In this document: in pieces, positions 14,250-22,404 of the stretch
How the letters are laid out: every line of letters starts with the position of its first letter
Position numbering within the stretch: position 1 is the stretch's first letter
Source of the DNA: a virus
DNA length: 35,775 nt
IMG/VR virus record: IMGVR_UViG_3300042554_000913
Location: 1 to 35,775 of that record
Reading direction: 5' to 3' (one strand)
Program-made: the position numbers and the translations under genes
Notes under the pieces: generated by a model
Told to the model about the DNA's origin: nothing
Databases searched by the model: none
What the model saw: the letters and a program-made list of their open reading frames with translations, nothing else

Positions 14250-15193
14250 GTAGCGATTGCCTTGATTGAGATTCCTGCCGCGTGAGAGATTCCTCCAAGG
14301 AATGCCTCGGCGCGGACTGATGCGTGAATGATCGACTGATTGGTTGCCGCCAGCGATTCCGAGTCTACGCGGAACTGCATCGGCTGCATGGCCAGCGACA
14401 CATAGCGCGGATCGAAGATGATGACATGCGGTTGCGTGATCAGCGCGCTGACCGCCGTTTGCGGCATGCTGCTGATGAAGTGCCACGGCAAGCCAGCGAA
14501 GTGACATTGACCGCGTTCGGTTCGGAAGTCCTGAAGGTCAGCCGGATACGACGCCTGGAACCCGCCGCCAGCGACCATCTCACCGAACACGTTGGCGTTG
14601 CTGCAGATCACCAGACCTTCGTAGTCAGCGTTGCTGAACATCTGACCAGCAGGCTGTCCGCCAGCAGCAGTCCCGCGTCCGAAGATGACGCGAGTGAGCA
14701 GCGGACCCGTCAAGACACCGCTAACCACGGTGCCACGTTCGTGACGATCGGTGCCACCGATGGCGATGCCGATGCGTTCCGCGATGTAGTTGTTCAACCT
14801 CTCCGCGAGTTGCCCGGCCATCACTTGCGCCAGCAGCGACTGGATGCCGTAGTCCGCCATCAGTTCGTTGGACACCTTCGTGGCTACGATGAAGGTCTGC
14901 AAGGTCGCGCGCGTTTCCGCGAAGGTGTAGTCGGTGAGGAAGGTGTACTCCGAGCCTTCGCCCGGCACTTCCACATCGGCCAGCGCGCTGACATCGCGGC
15001 AGCGATACGCCGACGCTGCGCTGACCTTGTTGACCAGCGGCAGCAAGCCAGTAGCGAATGTGCGCGAGTAGACCGCTTCGCTGAAGGTCTCGCTGACGGA
15101 TTGGTTGCCTCCAACGCCGGACGGGATCGACTCCGTAGTGAGGCCCTCTCCGCCGCCGCGCGTTGCCAAGATGTAGTCCTGTTCGGTGGTCAT
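14246..15193 (-). CDS. Second HK97-fold capsid protein, without scaffold region
   Basis: 315 residues, between protease and the canonical capsid gene. It begins almost directly with the N-arm-like region (SVSETFSEAVYSRTFATGLL), then ATKVSNELMADYGIQSLLA and a long spine helix with QVMAGQLAERLNNYIAERIG, closely parallel to the block with KASNELIAD in the neighbouring capsid protein. It lacks the long helical delta domain. It may be the main shell protein with its neighbour as minor subunit, a vertex protein like T4 gp24, or one of two co-assembling shell proteins. Ribosome site GGAG seven bases upstream. Confidence 0.8.
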   Translation of the reverse strand: MTTEQDYILATRGGGEGLTTESIPSGVGGNQSVSETFSEAVYSRTFATGLLPLVNKVSAASAYRCRDVSALADVEVPGEGSEYTFLTDYTFAETRATLQTFIVATKVSNELMADYGIQSLLAQVMAGQLAERLNNYIAERIGIAIGGTDRHERGTVVSGVLTGPLLTRVIFGRGTAAGGQPAGQMFSNADYEGLVICSNANVFGEMVAGGGFQASYPADLQDFRTERGQCHFAGLPWHFISSMPQTAVSALITQPHVIIFDPRYVSLAMQPMQFRVDSESLAATNQSIIHASVRAEAFLGGISHAAGISIKAIAT

Positions 15194-15194
15194 G

Positions 15195-15794
15195 TCATGC
15201 TCCGTAGATCGGCGGGACAGTCAACAGCGGCGAGATCGGGACGATCAACTTGCCAACCATTGCACGGCTACGCGCTCCGATCTCGGTGTTCGGATTCGCT
15301 GGCATGGCCACGAGGCTGACCTCATAGAGTTCCACATCGGTCAGCGTGCGCGTGACCTGCTTGCCTTCGATGTCGAACTTCTGTTCGCGGATGGAGAAGC
15401 CGAACGACATCGCGTCGAGCGTGCCCGTGCGGACCATCTCAAAGGCGTTGCGGCTTTCAGTCGTGTCCAGCGGCATGATCTCGACGCGCAGGCCGCGCTC
15501 GTCTTCCACCAGTTTCATGCTGCCGTTCTTGGTGCGCGCGATGACCCGCCCCATGTCATGGCCGAGCAAGGCGAAGACATCAGGTCGTTCGCGCAGCGAA
15601 CGCGTGAACGCGCCAGCGGCGACGATCTCGCGCACGCCCTCGACATCGTAAGGCTGGCCGTAGGTGCTGGCATAGCCCGTCAGACGCGGCGTGCGGTCCT
15701 CGCCTTCGTCTTCTTCTTCCTCATCGGCCCACCAGTTCGCGCGCGTGGTCAGGCGCGGAGTGATGAAGCGGTGTTCGAGTTCGATGATCGACAT
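15195..15794 (-). CDS. Prohead maturation protease, S78 family
   Basis: 199 residues. It cleaves capsid and scaffold segments during head maturation. Family signs: the strand TGYASTYGQPYDVEG, His in LLGHDMGRVIARTKNGS and Ser in GTLDAMSFGFSI, the usual catalytic His and Ser positions, followed by VELYEVSLVAMPANPNT. An acidic stretch of Asp and Glu lies near residues 24-33. The start is uncertain: ATG at 15794 or GTG at 15803, neither with a good Shine-Dalgarno. It directly follows the portal gene, as in HK97. Confidence 0.88.
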   Translation of the reverse strand: MSIIELEHRFITPRLTTRANWWADEEEEDEGEDRTPRLTGYASTYGQPYDVEGVREIVAAGAFTRSLRERPDVFALLGHDMGRVIARTKNGSMKLVEDERGLRVEIMPLDTTESRNAFEMVRTGTLDAMSFGFSIREQKFDIEGKQVTRTLTDVELYEVSLVAMPANPNTEIGARSRAMVGKLIVPISPLLTVPPIYGA

Positions 15795-15808
15795 GGCCGG
15801 CACAGTAT

Positions 15809-17467
15809 TCAGGTGAGACCGATCTGTCTAGCAAGTTCATCACGGTCCGCCGCGTCCGCGATGGACTCTGCCCATGCCTTGCCCGGGTCACCGCCCCACA
15901 GTGCCCAAGCGATGCGCCCGTTCGACGGATAGCCCTTCTCGCCCGGGCTGAAGCCCTCGGCCTGCTTGTCAACCTCGTGCCGCGCGAAGAACGACACCAT
16001 GCGCTGCACGGTTTCAATCGGCAGGTCTTTGCCGTTCACGATGTCCCGGGCGCGCGCTATGCCTACCTCGGTCCCGCCACGGCCATGCTCGCTACGCCAG
16101 TCGAGTCCGCGCTGCGCTTCCTCGCGCATGGCCTCGGTCGGACTGTGCGACTCGGCCCGTGCGAAGTCGACCGCGCGCTCCTCGCCCGTGTCATCGTTAG
16201 ACTCGTCAGGCACCGCGTCCGGATCCGCCGTCGGCTCCGTGATGTCCGTGAACTTGTCGCCGCCGTATGGCGTGGACGCAGGAACCATGTTGACGGGCTG
16301 CAGGTAAGTGTCGCCTGCCGTTCCGATGGACGGCCTGCCGATCTCTGCGCGGATCTCGTTGACCGACATGAACCCAAACTGCCGCGCGATGCTGAACGAC
16401 CGATACCGGGTCATCAGGTCCGCGCGCAACAGCGCATCGAAACTGATCTCGGTGACCAACGGCTCGTCACGCCTGAACAACTTGCGCTGCGCTTCCGCCT
16501 CAAGGCGCGCGGCCCATGATGACAGACAGTTGGTGACATACTCGCGGTTGGCTTGTTCGGCGCTGGCGTATGACTGCTTGTTGCCGACGCCGATGACCGA
16601 CGGCGGGACACGGAAGATGCTGCAGATCTCCTCGCGCTGGTAGCCACGACCTTCAAGCCACTGGCTGTCTGCTGGGGACAGGCTAATAGGTTGGTACTTC
16701 AATCCCTGCTCAAGGACCGCGACGGCCCCGGCGCTGTTCACGCCGCGCATCCGCTGCTCCCATGACTCGCGCATGCGCATGATGGCGTCCGGGGACAGTT
16801 CCTTGTCGGTGGACAAGATGCCGCTCGGCCTGCTGGCGTTGCGCCAGTACGAAGCGCCGAATGCTTCTGCAGCGAGTGCTACGCCGATGGCTTGGCGCGC
16901 GAGGCTGATCGGTGAATAGCCAAGCAGTCCGTCCGGAGACATCCACATCAGGTGGAAGATGTCGTGGCTCGAATAGACCGCGCGCCCGCTGTCCACGATG
17001 CCGCTGTAGATGTAGGCCAGTTCGCCGTCTGGCATCCGCTGCACCAGCATGAGGTCCGGTCGCAGGTAATGCAAGGCCATCGGTCGGCCTGCAGCGTCGC
17101 GCTCAATGAGCGAGTAGCCGTTGCCCGTAAGGCATGCGCTGGTCAGCATGAGTTCCCGCCAGACCATGGCGCTCATGTAAGGCGTGGCTTCCAGCCGCAG
17201 CAACCGATGAACCGGATGCGTGCGCATGATGGACCTGCCGCTATCCCCGTCGGTCATCACGGACCACGGCAACTTGCTCAACTCAGTTGCGATAGCCTGA
17301 ACGCACGCATTCACCGTCGAGCATGCCAGCGCCGCCTGCGGCGTGATGGCCTGCCCGGTGTCCGAGTACATGCCAGTGTAGACCTGCACGCCACTCGACA
17401 GCGGCTGACCCGCTGGCGTGGTCTGCTTGACAGCGCGCGTGGCTTTGCCCCGCTTCTTTACAGCCAT
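15809..17467 (-). CDS. Portal protein with extra C-terminal module
   Basis: 552 residues, longer than usual for HK97-type portals (about 400-450). Residues 1-400 are a standard portal: CSTVNACVQAIATELSKLPW, WRELMLTSACLTGNGYSLIE, GLLGYSPISLARQAIG, the FRVPPSVIGVGNKQSY motif, and FGFMSVNEIRAEIG near the end. After an acidic linker a separate module of about 95 residues follows (GLDWRSEHGRGGTEVGIARA, RMVSFFARHEVDKQ, GRIAWALWGGDPGKAWAE). I know this module from the ends of other phage structural proteins and proteases, role unknown. Start overlaps the TerL end by 10 bases. Confidence 0.9.
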   Translation of the reverse strand: MAVKKRGKATRAVKQTTPAGQPLSSGVQVYTGMYSDTGQAITPQAALACSTVNACVQAIATELSKLPWSVMTDGDSGRSIMRTHPVHRLLRLEATPYMSAMVWRELMLTSACLTGNGYSLIERDAAGRPMALHYLRPDLMLVQRMPDGELAYIYSGIVDSGRAVYSSHDIFHLMWMSPDGLLGYSPISLARQAIGVALAAEAFGASYWRNASRPSGILSTDKELSPDAIMRMRESWEQRMRGVNSAGAVAVLEQGLKYQPISLSPADSQWLEGRGYQREEICSIFRVPPSVIGVGNKQSYASAEQANREYVTNCLSSWAARLEAEAQRKLFRRDEPLVTEISFDALLRADLMTRYRSFSIARQFGFMSVNEIRAEIGRPSIGTAGDTYLQPVNMVPASTPYGGDKFTDITEPTADPDAVPDESNDDTGEERAVDFARAESHSPTEAMREEAQRGLDWRSEHGRGGTEVGIARARDIVNGKDLPIETVQRMVSFFARHEVDKQAEGFSPGEKGYPSNGRIAWALWGGDPGKAWAESIADAADRDELARQIGLT

Positions 17468-19128
17468 ATCAGTCCCCGCTTCTCGTAGATGTTGTCCTTG
17501 ATGGCTTCGCTGTGCAGCGACGCGGCGATGGCAACCGTGCAGGCGATGACCGGGTCAATGCGCTCGACACTGCGACGCTTTGACGGTCTTGGGTTGCCGG
17601 AGGCATCGCGGTCAAGGACGGTGTTAGACACCGCCCAAGTCAACACTGGATTGCCTTCGTGCGCAAGGGTCGATCCCACTACGGCCCGTTCTAGCATCCG
17701 TGTCGGCGTGCTCATCTGCAGAAACGACTGGGGACACCGGACCACATTGATCCCTTTCTGCTCCAGTTCGTTGGCCAAGTTCTGCGCGTTGTACGGGTCA
17801 TAGGCGACCGTCTGCACGCGGTAGGTCTTGGTCAAGTCGAGCACGCGCTGCCGCAGGTACGCGTAGTCGGTGACATCGCCTTCAGTCAGCGTCAGCCAGC
17901 CGTTGCGGCTCCATTCAAGGTAAGGAACGCCGTCACGGCGACTGCGCTGGATCGCGCCCTCCTCCGGCGCATAGTTCCATGACCGCACTAACATGCGCGG
18001 ACCGTCCAGCCAGAGCGCGCAGATGCTCGACAAGTCGGTGGTCTGCGCGAGGTCCAGCCCGATGAAGCAAGGCAACTGCTTTAGTTGCTCCTCGCTGAAC
18101 GCGTCTGCCTTGCACTTGTCCCAGTCGGACATCCGCAGCCACCGCTCGGCTGCCGTGATGTGCTGACACAGGTAGTAGGTGCGGAACGGCGACTCGTAGG
18201 ACGGTTGGTCGTGCGCGCGTTGCGCTTCGCTCTTGTACCAGTCAACGGTAGTCGTATGCCCTAGCGACGGGTTGGCCTTCCGCCAAGTCGCTTCCTCGTT
18301 CCATGCCTCGTCAGCATCGGCGTAGAACAGGCACGGCAGGAACGCCGGATTGTCCACCGTGCGTTCGCAGACCTTGATGGCGTACTGGAACAGGTCATGC
18401 TCAAGCGACTCGCGCAGGACGCCCGCCGTCGTGATGGACAGCATCAGCGGTTGGGACCGTGCGCCCATGCTGGTCATCACGGCTTCCCACAAGTCGCGAC
18501 GGTTCTCCATCGCATGGATCTCGTCCGCGATGCACGCGGACACATTGAGCCCGTGCGCGCTCGGAGCGTCAGCGGACAGCACCTTGTAGACGCCATGCAC
18601 CTGCGGTGCTACGAGCCGTCCAGTGTACTGCTCCACCATGGTCCGCATGACCGGGTGCTGGTCACTCATCGCCATAGCGCGCTTCAAGCACAACTTGGCC
18701 TGCGAGCGATCACGCGCGATGCCAACTACTTCCGGTGTCGGTTCATCGTCTGCAAGCAAGTGGTACAAGGCCAGCGCGGCGGCAAGTTCCGTCTTGCCAG
18801 CCTTGCGCGGAATCAGAACATGAGCCTGCCTGTATCGGCGCGTGCCGTCTGGGCGCAGCCAGCCATACAGGTTTCCGACGAGCGCACGCTGCCACGGCAG
18901 CAGTGCGAATGGCTTGCCAGCCCATACGCCTTCAGTGTGACGGCAGACAGACTCAATGAACGACAGTGCGTGCTGCGCTGCCTTCGGCTCCCATACGGCA
19001 TCGCCTCGCGTAGCGATGGCGTCGTACTTCGGAAGTGTGTTGAAGGCTTCAGGTGCCCAAGCGTCAACCTTACGACGCGAGCGCCTTGTTCCGGCTGAAG
19101 GTTGAGGCTTGCGCTTGGTCATCGCCAT
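17458..19128 (-). CDS. terL: Terminase large subunit
   Basis: 556 residues. ATP-driven motor and nuclease that packages DNA into the prohead. The ATPase domain shows a Walker A-type RKAGKTE at about 108-114, Walker B with acidic residues in SACIADEIHAM near 197-207, and the coupling motif ITTAG near 232. The nuclease domain begins with GLDLAQTTDLSSICALW near 345, holding the first metal-binding Asp, and includes VAYDPYNAQN. Follows the small subunit with a 59-base overlap. The start could also be the ATG two codons later. Resembles the HK97-like TerL group by layout. Confidence 0.93.
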   Translation of the reverse strand: MAMTKRKPQPSAGTRRSRRKVDAWAPEAFNTLPKYDAIATRGDAVWEPKAAQHALSFIESVCRHTEGVWAGKPFALLPWQRALVGNLYGWLRPDGTRRYRQAHVLIPRKAGKTELAAALALYHLLADDEPTPEVVGIARDRSQAKLCLKRAMAMSDQHPVMRTMVEQYTGRLVAPQVHGVYKVLSADAPSAHGLNVSACIADEIHAMENRRDLWEAVMTSMGARSQPLMLSITTAGVLRESLEHDLFQYAIKVCERTVDNPAFLPCLFYADADEAWNEEATWRKANPSLGHTTTVDWYKSEAQRAHDQPSYESPFRTYYLCQHITAAERWLRMSDWDKCKADAFSEEQLKQLPCFIGLDLAQTTDLSSICALWLDGPRMLVRSWNYAPEEGAIQRSRRDGVPYLEWSRNGWLTLTEGDVTDYAYLRQRVLDLTKTYRVQTVAYDPYNAQNLANELEQKGINVVRCPQSFLQMSTPTRMLERAVVGSTLAHEGNPVLTWAVSNTVLDRDASGNPRPSKRRSVERIDPVIACTVAIAASLHSEAIKDNIYEKRGLIWL

Positions 19129-19546
19129 TTGTGAGCCTACTACGGGCCGAAGGAGTCATGCCAAACTCTTGCGCCAGTCTGCGAATCATCAGGCCGTAGT
19201 CGAGTTGCAGTCCAACCCATGGTGAGCGGCGCATACCAATGACCTGCCCGTTGCCATCCTTCACGGGCAAGACATCGCCGTACTTGGCAAGCGCCTGCGT
19301 GGCCTTATGCCAGCGCGCGAGATACTCCGCGAACTGGCCGAGGGCGAGCGCGTCGGCATCGGTTAGCACGCGCATAGGCGCAAGGCAACGAGTCAGTTCT
19401 TGCCAATGATTGGCAGCGTCCGGGCTCAACCAGTCCGGCAGGTCCGGGACCTTGAGCGGCATCTCGGGCTCGTTCTTGCGCGTCTTGGCGCGCCACGATC
19501 CGGACAGTCGGAGCGCAGCAGTAGGCTTCGGGGGAGGGCCGGGCAT
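19070..19546 (-). CDS. terS: Terminase small subunit, P27 family
   Basis: 158 residues. DNA-recognition subunit that marks the packaging start. The opening MPGPPPKPTAALRLSGSWR is characteristic of P27-type small terminases, and the helical middle (ANHWQELTRCLAPMRVLTD followed by ADALALGQFAEYLARW) and SPWVGLQLDYGLMIRRLAQE fit it too. The ATG at 19546 has no Shine-Dalgarno. A TTGACC and TAAAGT pair lies just before it, so the message could start very near the ATG; this is tentative. Confidence 0.88.
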   Translation of the reverse strand: MPGPPPKPTAALRLSGSWRAKTRKNEPEMPLKVPDLPDWLSPDAANHWQELTRCLAPMRVLTDADALALGQFAEYLARWHKATQALAKYGDVLPVKDGNGQVIGMRRSPWVGLQLDYGLMIRRLAQEFGMTPSARSRLTNGDDQAQASTFSRNKALAS

Positions 19547-19719
19547 GCCAGCACTTTAGCACGCCTAGCAGGGGGTCAAGCAGCACGTTTCCCGCCCCGC
19601 AGCCCTTTGAGGGGCTCTAGACCCCCCCCTTGGGGTCTAACCCGTGGCAGCGCGCGCAAGGGATCGCGCGCAGGTCAATCCGCAGATGCCCAAGACCTTT
19701 AGACCCCCATGCCCCCCGG
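19547..19719 (-). other. Gap before terS with inverted repeats, candidate packaging site or promoter
   Basis: 173 bases without a gene. TAGACCCC (19618-19625) pairs with GGGGTCTA (19632-19639) across a 6-nt loop, and TAGACCCC recurs at 19700. A second hairpin can form from GAGCCCC and GGGGC just downstream. On the minus strand TTGACC and TAAAGT lie 15 bp apart just before the terS ATG. Phage cos or pac sites often lie beside terS, so this is the best place to look for one. No single element is decisive. Confidence 0.4.
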
Positions 19720-20358
19720 TCACGGGGCGCGCAAGCCAGCGAGGTGCAGGAACTCCGCACGAGCCGGACCGTCACGCAAGCAGCCAAGCAGCGAGGAGGT
19801 CACCATGTCCGCGTCAGGTTGGCGCACGCCACGACAGCCCATGCACGAGTGATGCGCGCGCGCCACGACACCGACACCGAGTGGTCCGAGGACGCGTGCC
19901 ATAGTGTCCGCCACCTCTCGCGTCACCCGCTCTTGCATGGAGGCGCGGCGGCTGATGACTTCGACTAGCCGGGGGATCTTGGACAAGCCGACCACCTTGG
20001 CCCCGGGCACATACCCCACGGTCATCTCGCCGCTGAACGGCAGCAGGTGGTGTTCACACAGGCTGGTGTAGCGGATGTTCCGAACCAGCACCATCTCGTC
20101 ATAGCGCTCGTTGAAGACGGTGGTCAGCACCGATGCCGGATCAATGCGGCTGCCGCTGGTCATCTCTGCCAACGCTTTGCACCAACGGCGCGGCGTGTCC
20201 ACTAACCCTTCGCGCGTCGGGTCCTCGCCTACGCACCGCAACAAGTACCGGACACACTCCTCGGCCAGCACCGGGTTGGGCGCGAAGCCATGGGACGGGT
20301 CAACGGCCTGTGCTATCGCACTTGCCAAGCCTTGTGCATCTGAATGGATAGCCGCCAT
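19720..20358 (-). CDS. folE: GTP cyclohydrolase I
   Basis: 212 residues. Converts GTP to dihydroneopterin triphosphate, the first step to 7-deazaguanines and folate. Zinc and active-site residues are visible: TSLCEHHLLPFSG (Cys101, His104) and HHSCMGCRGVR (Cys172), plus DTPRRW and RLVEVISRR. Length and order match type I enzymes. ATG at 20358 has AGAGGA upstream; the gene overlaps the end of queE by 46 bases. As the last gene of the modification cassette it boosts precursor supply and so frees the phage from host folate flux. Confidence 0.93.
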   Translation of the reverse strand: MAAIHSDAQGLASAIAQAVDPSHGFAPNPVLAEECVRYLLRCVGEDPTREGLVDTPRRWCKALAEMTSGSRIDPASVLTTVFNERYDEMVLVRNIRYTSLCEHHLLPFSGEMTVGYVPGAKVVGLSKIPRLVEVISRRASMQERVTREVADTMARVLGPLGVGVVARAHHSCMGCRGVRQPDADMVTSSLLGCLRDGPARAEFLHLAGLRAP

Positions 20359-20948
20359 GCCGGATCCTCTTTGATGAGTTGCAGGCACCACTCAAGCGCC
20401 TTGCGGTCAATGGTCAGCCCGTTGAAAGCGGGACTGATGAGTTGATGTTGAGCCTTGCACGCCGGGCGCGGCAACGCCTGCCCATGACCGCGCACATACT
20501 TGACTTCGTTCGCAGTCAGTTGCCGGACCGCGTGCTCTGCGACCTTTGGGCTGATCGTGATCCAGTCGAGCCCGAGCGGGTCAAGGCAGATGCTGCCGTT
20601 GCTTTCGATAGCGCATCGGAACCCTGCATCTTGCGCTTGTGCTACCAGCGCGCGGTCTACCTGCAAGCCCGGCTCGCCCCCGGTGAAAACGATCCATGCC
20701 CCATTGGTCTTCATGTACTCATCGGTCAAGCCGCATGCCTCACGGACTGCCGCAATGATCTCCGATGCGGTCATCCTTCGCCCGGACATGAACTCCGTGT
20801 CGCAGTCGAAGCCGCCGGGGCTGCGCGGTCCCGGTTCCATAGTGCAGCGTAAGTTGCAGCCAGTGAACCGCACGAACGCGGACATCTGCCCGGCCCGCAT
20901 GCCTTCGCCTTGCGGTGACCAGAAGATCTCGTTGACTGTGTATGTCAA
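20313..20948 (-). CDS. queE: 7-carboxy-7-deazaguanine synthase (radical SAM)
   Basis: 211 residues from a TTG start. Converts 6-carboxytetrahydropterin to 7-carboxy-7-deazaguanine (CDG) with SAM and an iron-sulphur cluster. Cluster cysteines: GCNLRC and then CDTEF, spaced C-x3-C-x13-C; the stretch between (TMEPGPRSPGGFD) is an insertion also seen in other QueE branches. SAM-binding FTGGEPGLQ and WITISPK follow. TTG at 20948 is chosen because AAGGAG lies 8 nt upstream and it overlaps the queD stop as TTGA; GTG at 20957 would sit on the Shine-Dalgarno itself. Confidence 0.92.
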   Translation of the reverse strand: MTYTVNEIFWSPQGEGMRAGQMSAFVRFTGCNLRCTMEPGPRSPGGFDCDTEFMSGRRMTASEIIAAVREACGLTDEYMKTNGAWIVFTGGEPGLQVDRALVAQAQDAGFRCAIESNGSICLDPLGLDWITISPKVAEHAVRQLTANEVKYVRGHGQALPRPACKAQHQLISPAFNGLTIDRKALEWCLQLIKEDPAWRLSIQMHKAWQVR

Positions 20949-21352
20949 TGTGGCCACTCCTTTAGATCGTCAAGGGTTACTACGATTGTTGCGCTGTCGG
21001 TCTCTTGCAAGGCCAACTCGACACACCCGGGCAACGAGCGCGCGCACTGATCGAGCAGCCATGCAGCTAGATTCTCTGCGCTGGTTGGCCAGCCGAATCG
21101 CACCGCGCTATGCCCGAGCGCATCACACAGCGGGTCTGCATCGGCTAGCAAGGTGCGATGGTCGAGGCTGTCAAAGATCGGTCGCAGCCGACCATCGATG
21201 TCGTCAAACAGCGTAGTGATGCCATGGTGCGTGTAGGCGAGGTCAAGGGTTACCTCGACTCCATACCGATGACCGTGCAGACGAGCGCACTTGTCGTTGA
21301 GCCCATCGTTACGGTGAGCCGCGTAGAACCGGTATCGACGCTTGATCTTCAT
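20945..21352 (-). CDS. queD: 6-carboxytetrahydropterin synthase
   Basis: 135 residues, T-fold enzyme acting between FolE and QueE. Zinc ligands His13, His26 and His28 lie in AAH and LHGHRYG, and the catalytic Cys22 in KCARLHGH. Further family signs are SLDHRTLL, PTSAENLAAWLL and ETDSATIVV. Length is normal. ATG at 21352 overlaps the glycosyltransferase stop as ATGA and has GAGGTGG upstream. A shorter, diverged relative is encoded at 22859-23182. Confidence 0.93.
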   Translation of the reverse strand: MKIKRRYRFYAAHRNDGLNDKCARLHGHRYGVEVTLDLAYTHHGITTLFDDIDGRLRPIFDSLDHRTLLADADPLCDALGHSAVRFGWPTSAENLAAWLLDQCARSLPGCVELALQETDSATIVVTLDDLKEWPH

Positions 21353-22404
21353 GCAACCACCTCTTGAAGGAAGCCCTTGATGCTGGAATCGTACTGCTGA
21401 CTCACGATAGCAGGCATAGGCTTTGGTTGATTCATGTTTGCTGCAAGGCGGCTTTGGCCTAGCAGATCATCTTCGCCGTACAGCCAGTCCGAAGGCGACA
21501 ATCCGGCGCGCTGCAAGTGGTTGCGGTAAGACAGTCGGTTTGGTGCGATGACTGGTACACCTAAGGCGACGGCTTCCAAGAAACTGTAGCCAAAGGTCTC
21601 TTGGTCTGCTCCTGACCATACCGCTCCGACGGTGGCCAACCAGTTGTAGTAGTTCGCCTTACTAGCGTGCTGGACGATCTCGATCCCGGATTCTTTACAC
21701 GCTGCTGCCATAGTGTTTGATACTTGTCCGTTAGTGCTAACAGCAAAGGTCCAACCGCTGCTCTTCATTTCGCGCGCCAAACGCATGAACTCCCAAGGAC
21801 GCTTCTCGTCTGCCCATCTATGGTTGAATGCAACGATGCGACGGCGTTCCTTGTGACCGTGCTGTGCTACCTCGGCGTGATCCCACGGCTGTCCGGCGGC
21901 AACGCCTTTGCCTTTCAAGGTAACATTGCGCGACACAAACTCGCGATGGTGGTCGCTCCCAAACGCGACTGCGTCAAAGATGCCTTCGAGCAGCATGACT
22001 TCAAAGCGGCGTCCCCATACACCTAACGATCTTGTCAGGTAGTCATGCGGATCGAAGCAGCCAGCGTGGTGCCAGCCTGCGAACCTCACCTGAAGACCAA
22101 GAAGATCGCACTGGCACTTCACAGTTTCAATGCCCGGAAACCATACATCTCCTACAAGGATGATGTCGCCACTGCTAACTGCGCCGGCACCAATGTCCTT
22201 CGTCAACTGCAAGAGTTGTTCAGTCTTCCACGCTGCTGTTCCGACTGTATCTAGCCATTGGCCGTGCTTGATGACTCCCGTAGATGTGTTGCCGCTAACG
22301 CGACGCCATGCAAGGTTGGTGCTTGCCAACGCTTGGCACACCCAGCGATCAACTTGCTCGGTGTACCGCTCGTGTAACGGCTCTAATGGCAGCCAATGGA
22401 TCAC
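21349..22404 (-). CDS. GT-B glycosyltransferase resembling tRNA-queuosine mannosyltransferase
   Basis: 351 residues from GTG 22404 (GTGA overlap with the gene before). The N-terminal half starts with HWLPLEPLHERYTEQV and includes HHAGCFDPHDYL. The C-terminal half has VAFNHRWADEKRPWEF (about 192-207) and TFGYSFLEAVALGVPVIAPN continuing RLSY (270-293). The FNHRW and NRLSY signatures are those I associate with the GTDC1/DUF3524 family, which mannosylates queuosine in tRNA, and the second motif is the nucleotide-sugar site of GT4-like enzymes. Lying between DpdA and QueD, it probably sugars a 7-deazaguanine base in phage DNA; the sugar and acceptor are unknown. The family link is by motif memory, not by search. 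Confidence 0.75.
   Translation of the reverse strand: MIHWLPLEPLHERYTEQVDRWVCQALASTNLAWRRVSGNTSTGVIKHGQWLDTVGTAAWKTEQLLQLTKDIGAGAVSSGDIILVGDVWFPGIETVKCQCDLLGLQVRFAGWHHAGCFDPHDYLTRSLGVWGRRFEVMLLEGIFDAVAFGSDHHREFVSRNVTLKGKGVAAGQPWDHAEVAQHGHKERRRIVAFNHRWADEKRPWEFMRLAREMKSSGWTFAVSTNGQVSNTMAAACKESGIEIVQHASKANYYNWLATVGAVWSGADQETFGYSFLEAVALGVPVIAPNRLSYRNHLQRAGLSPSDWLYGEDDLLGQSRLAANMNQPKPMPAIVSQQYDSSIKGFLQEVVA

Noticed and set aside
13008-14285. Plus-strand open frame of about 425 codons
   Set aside because: Antisense to the canonical capsid gene, with composition typical of a GC-rich shadow frame and no known motif.
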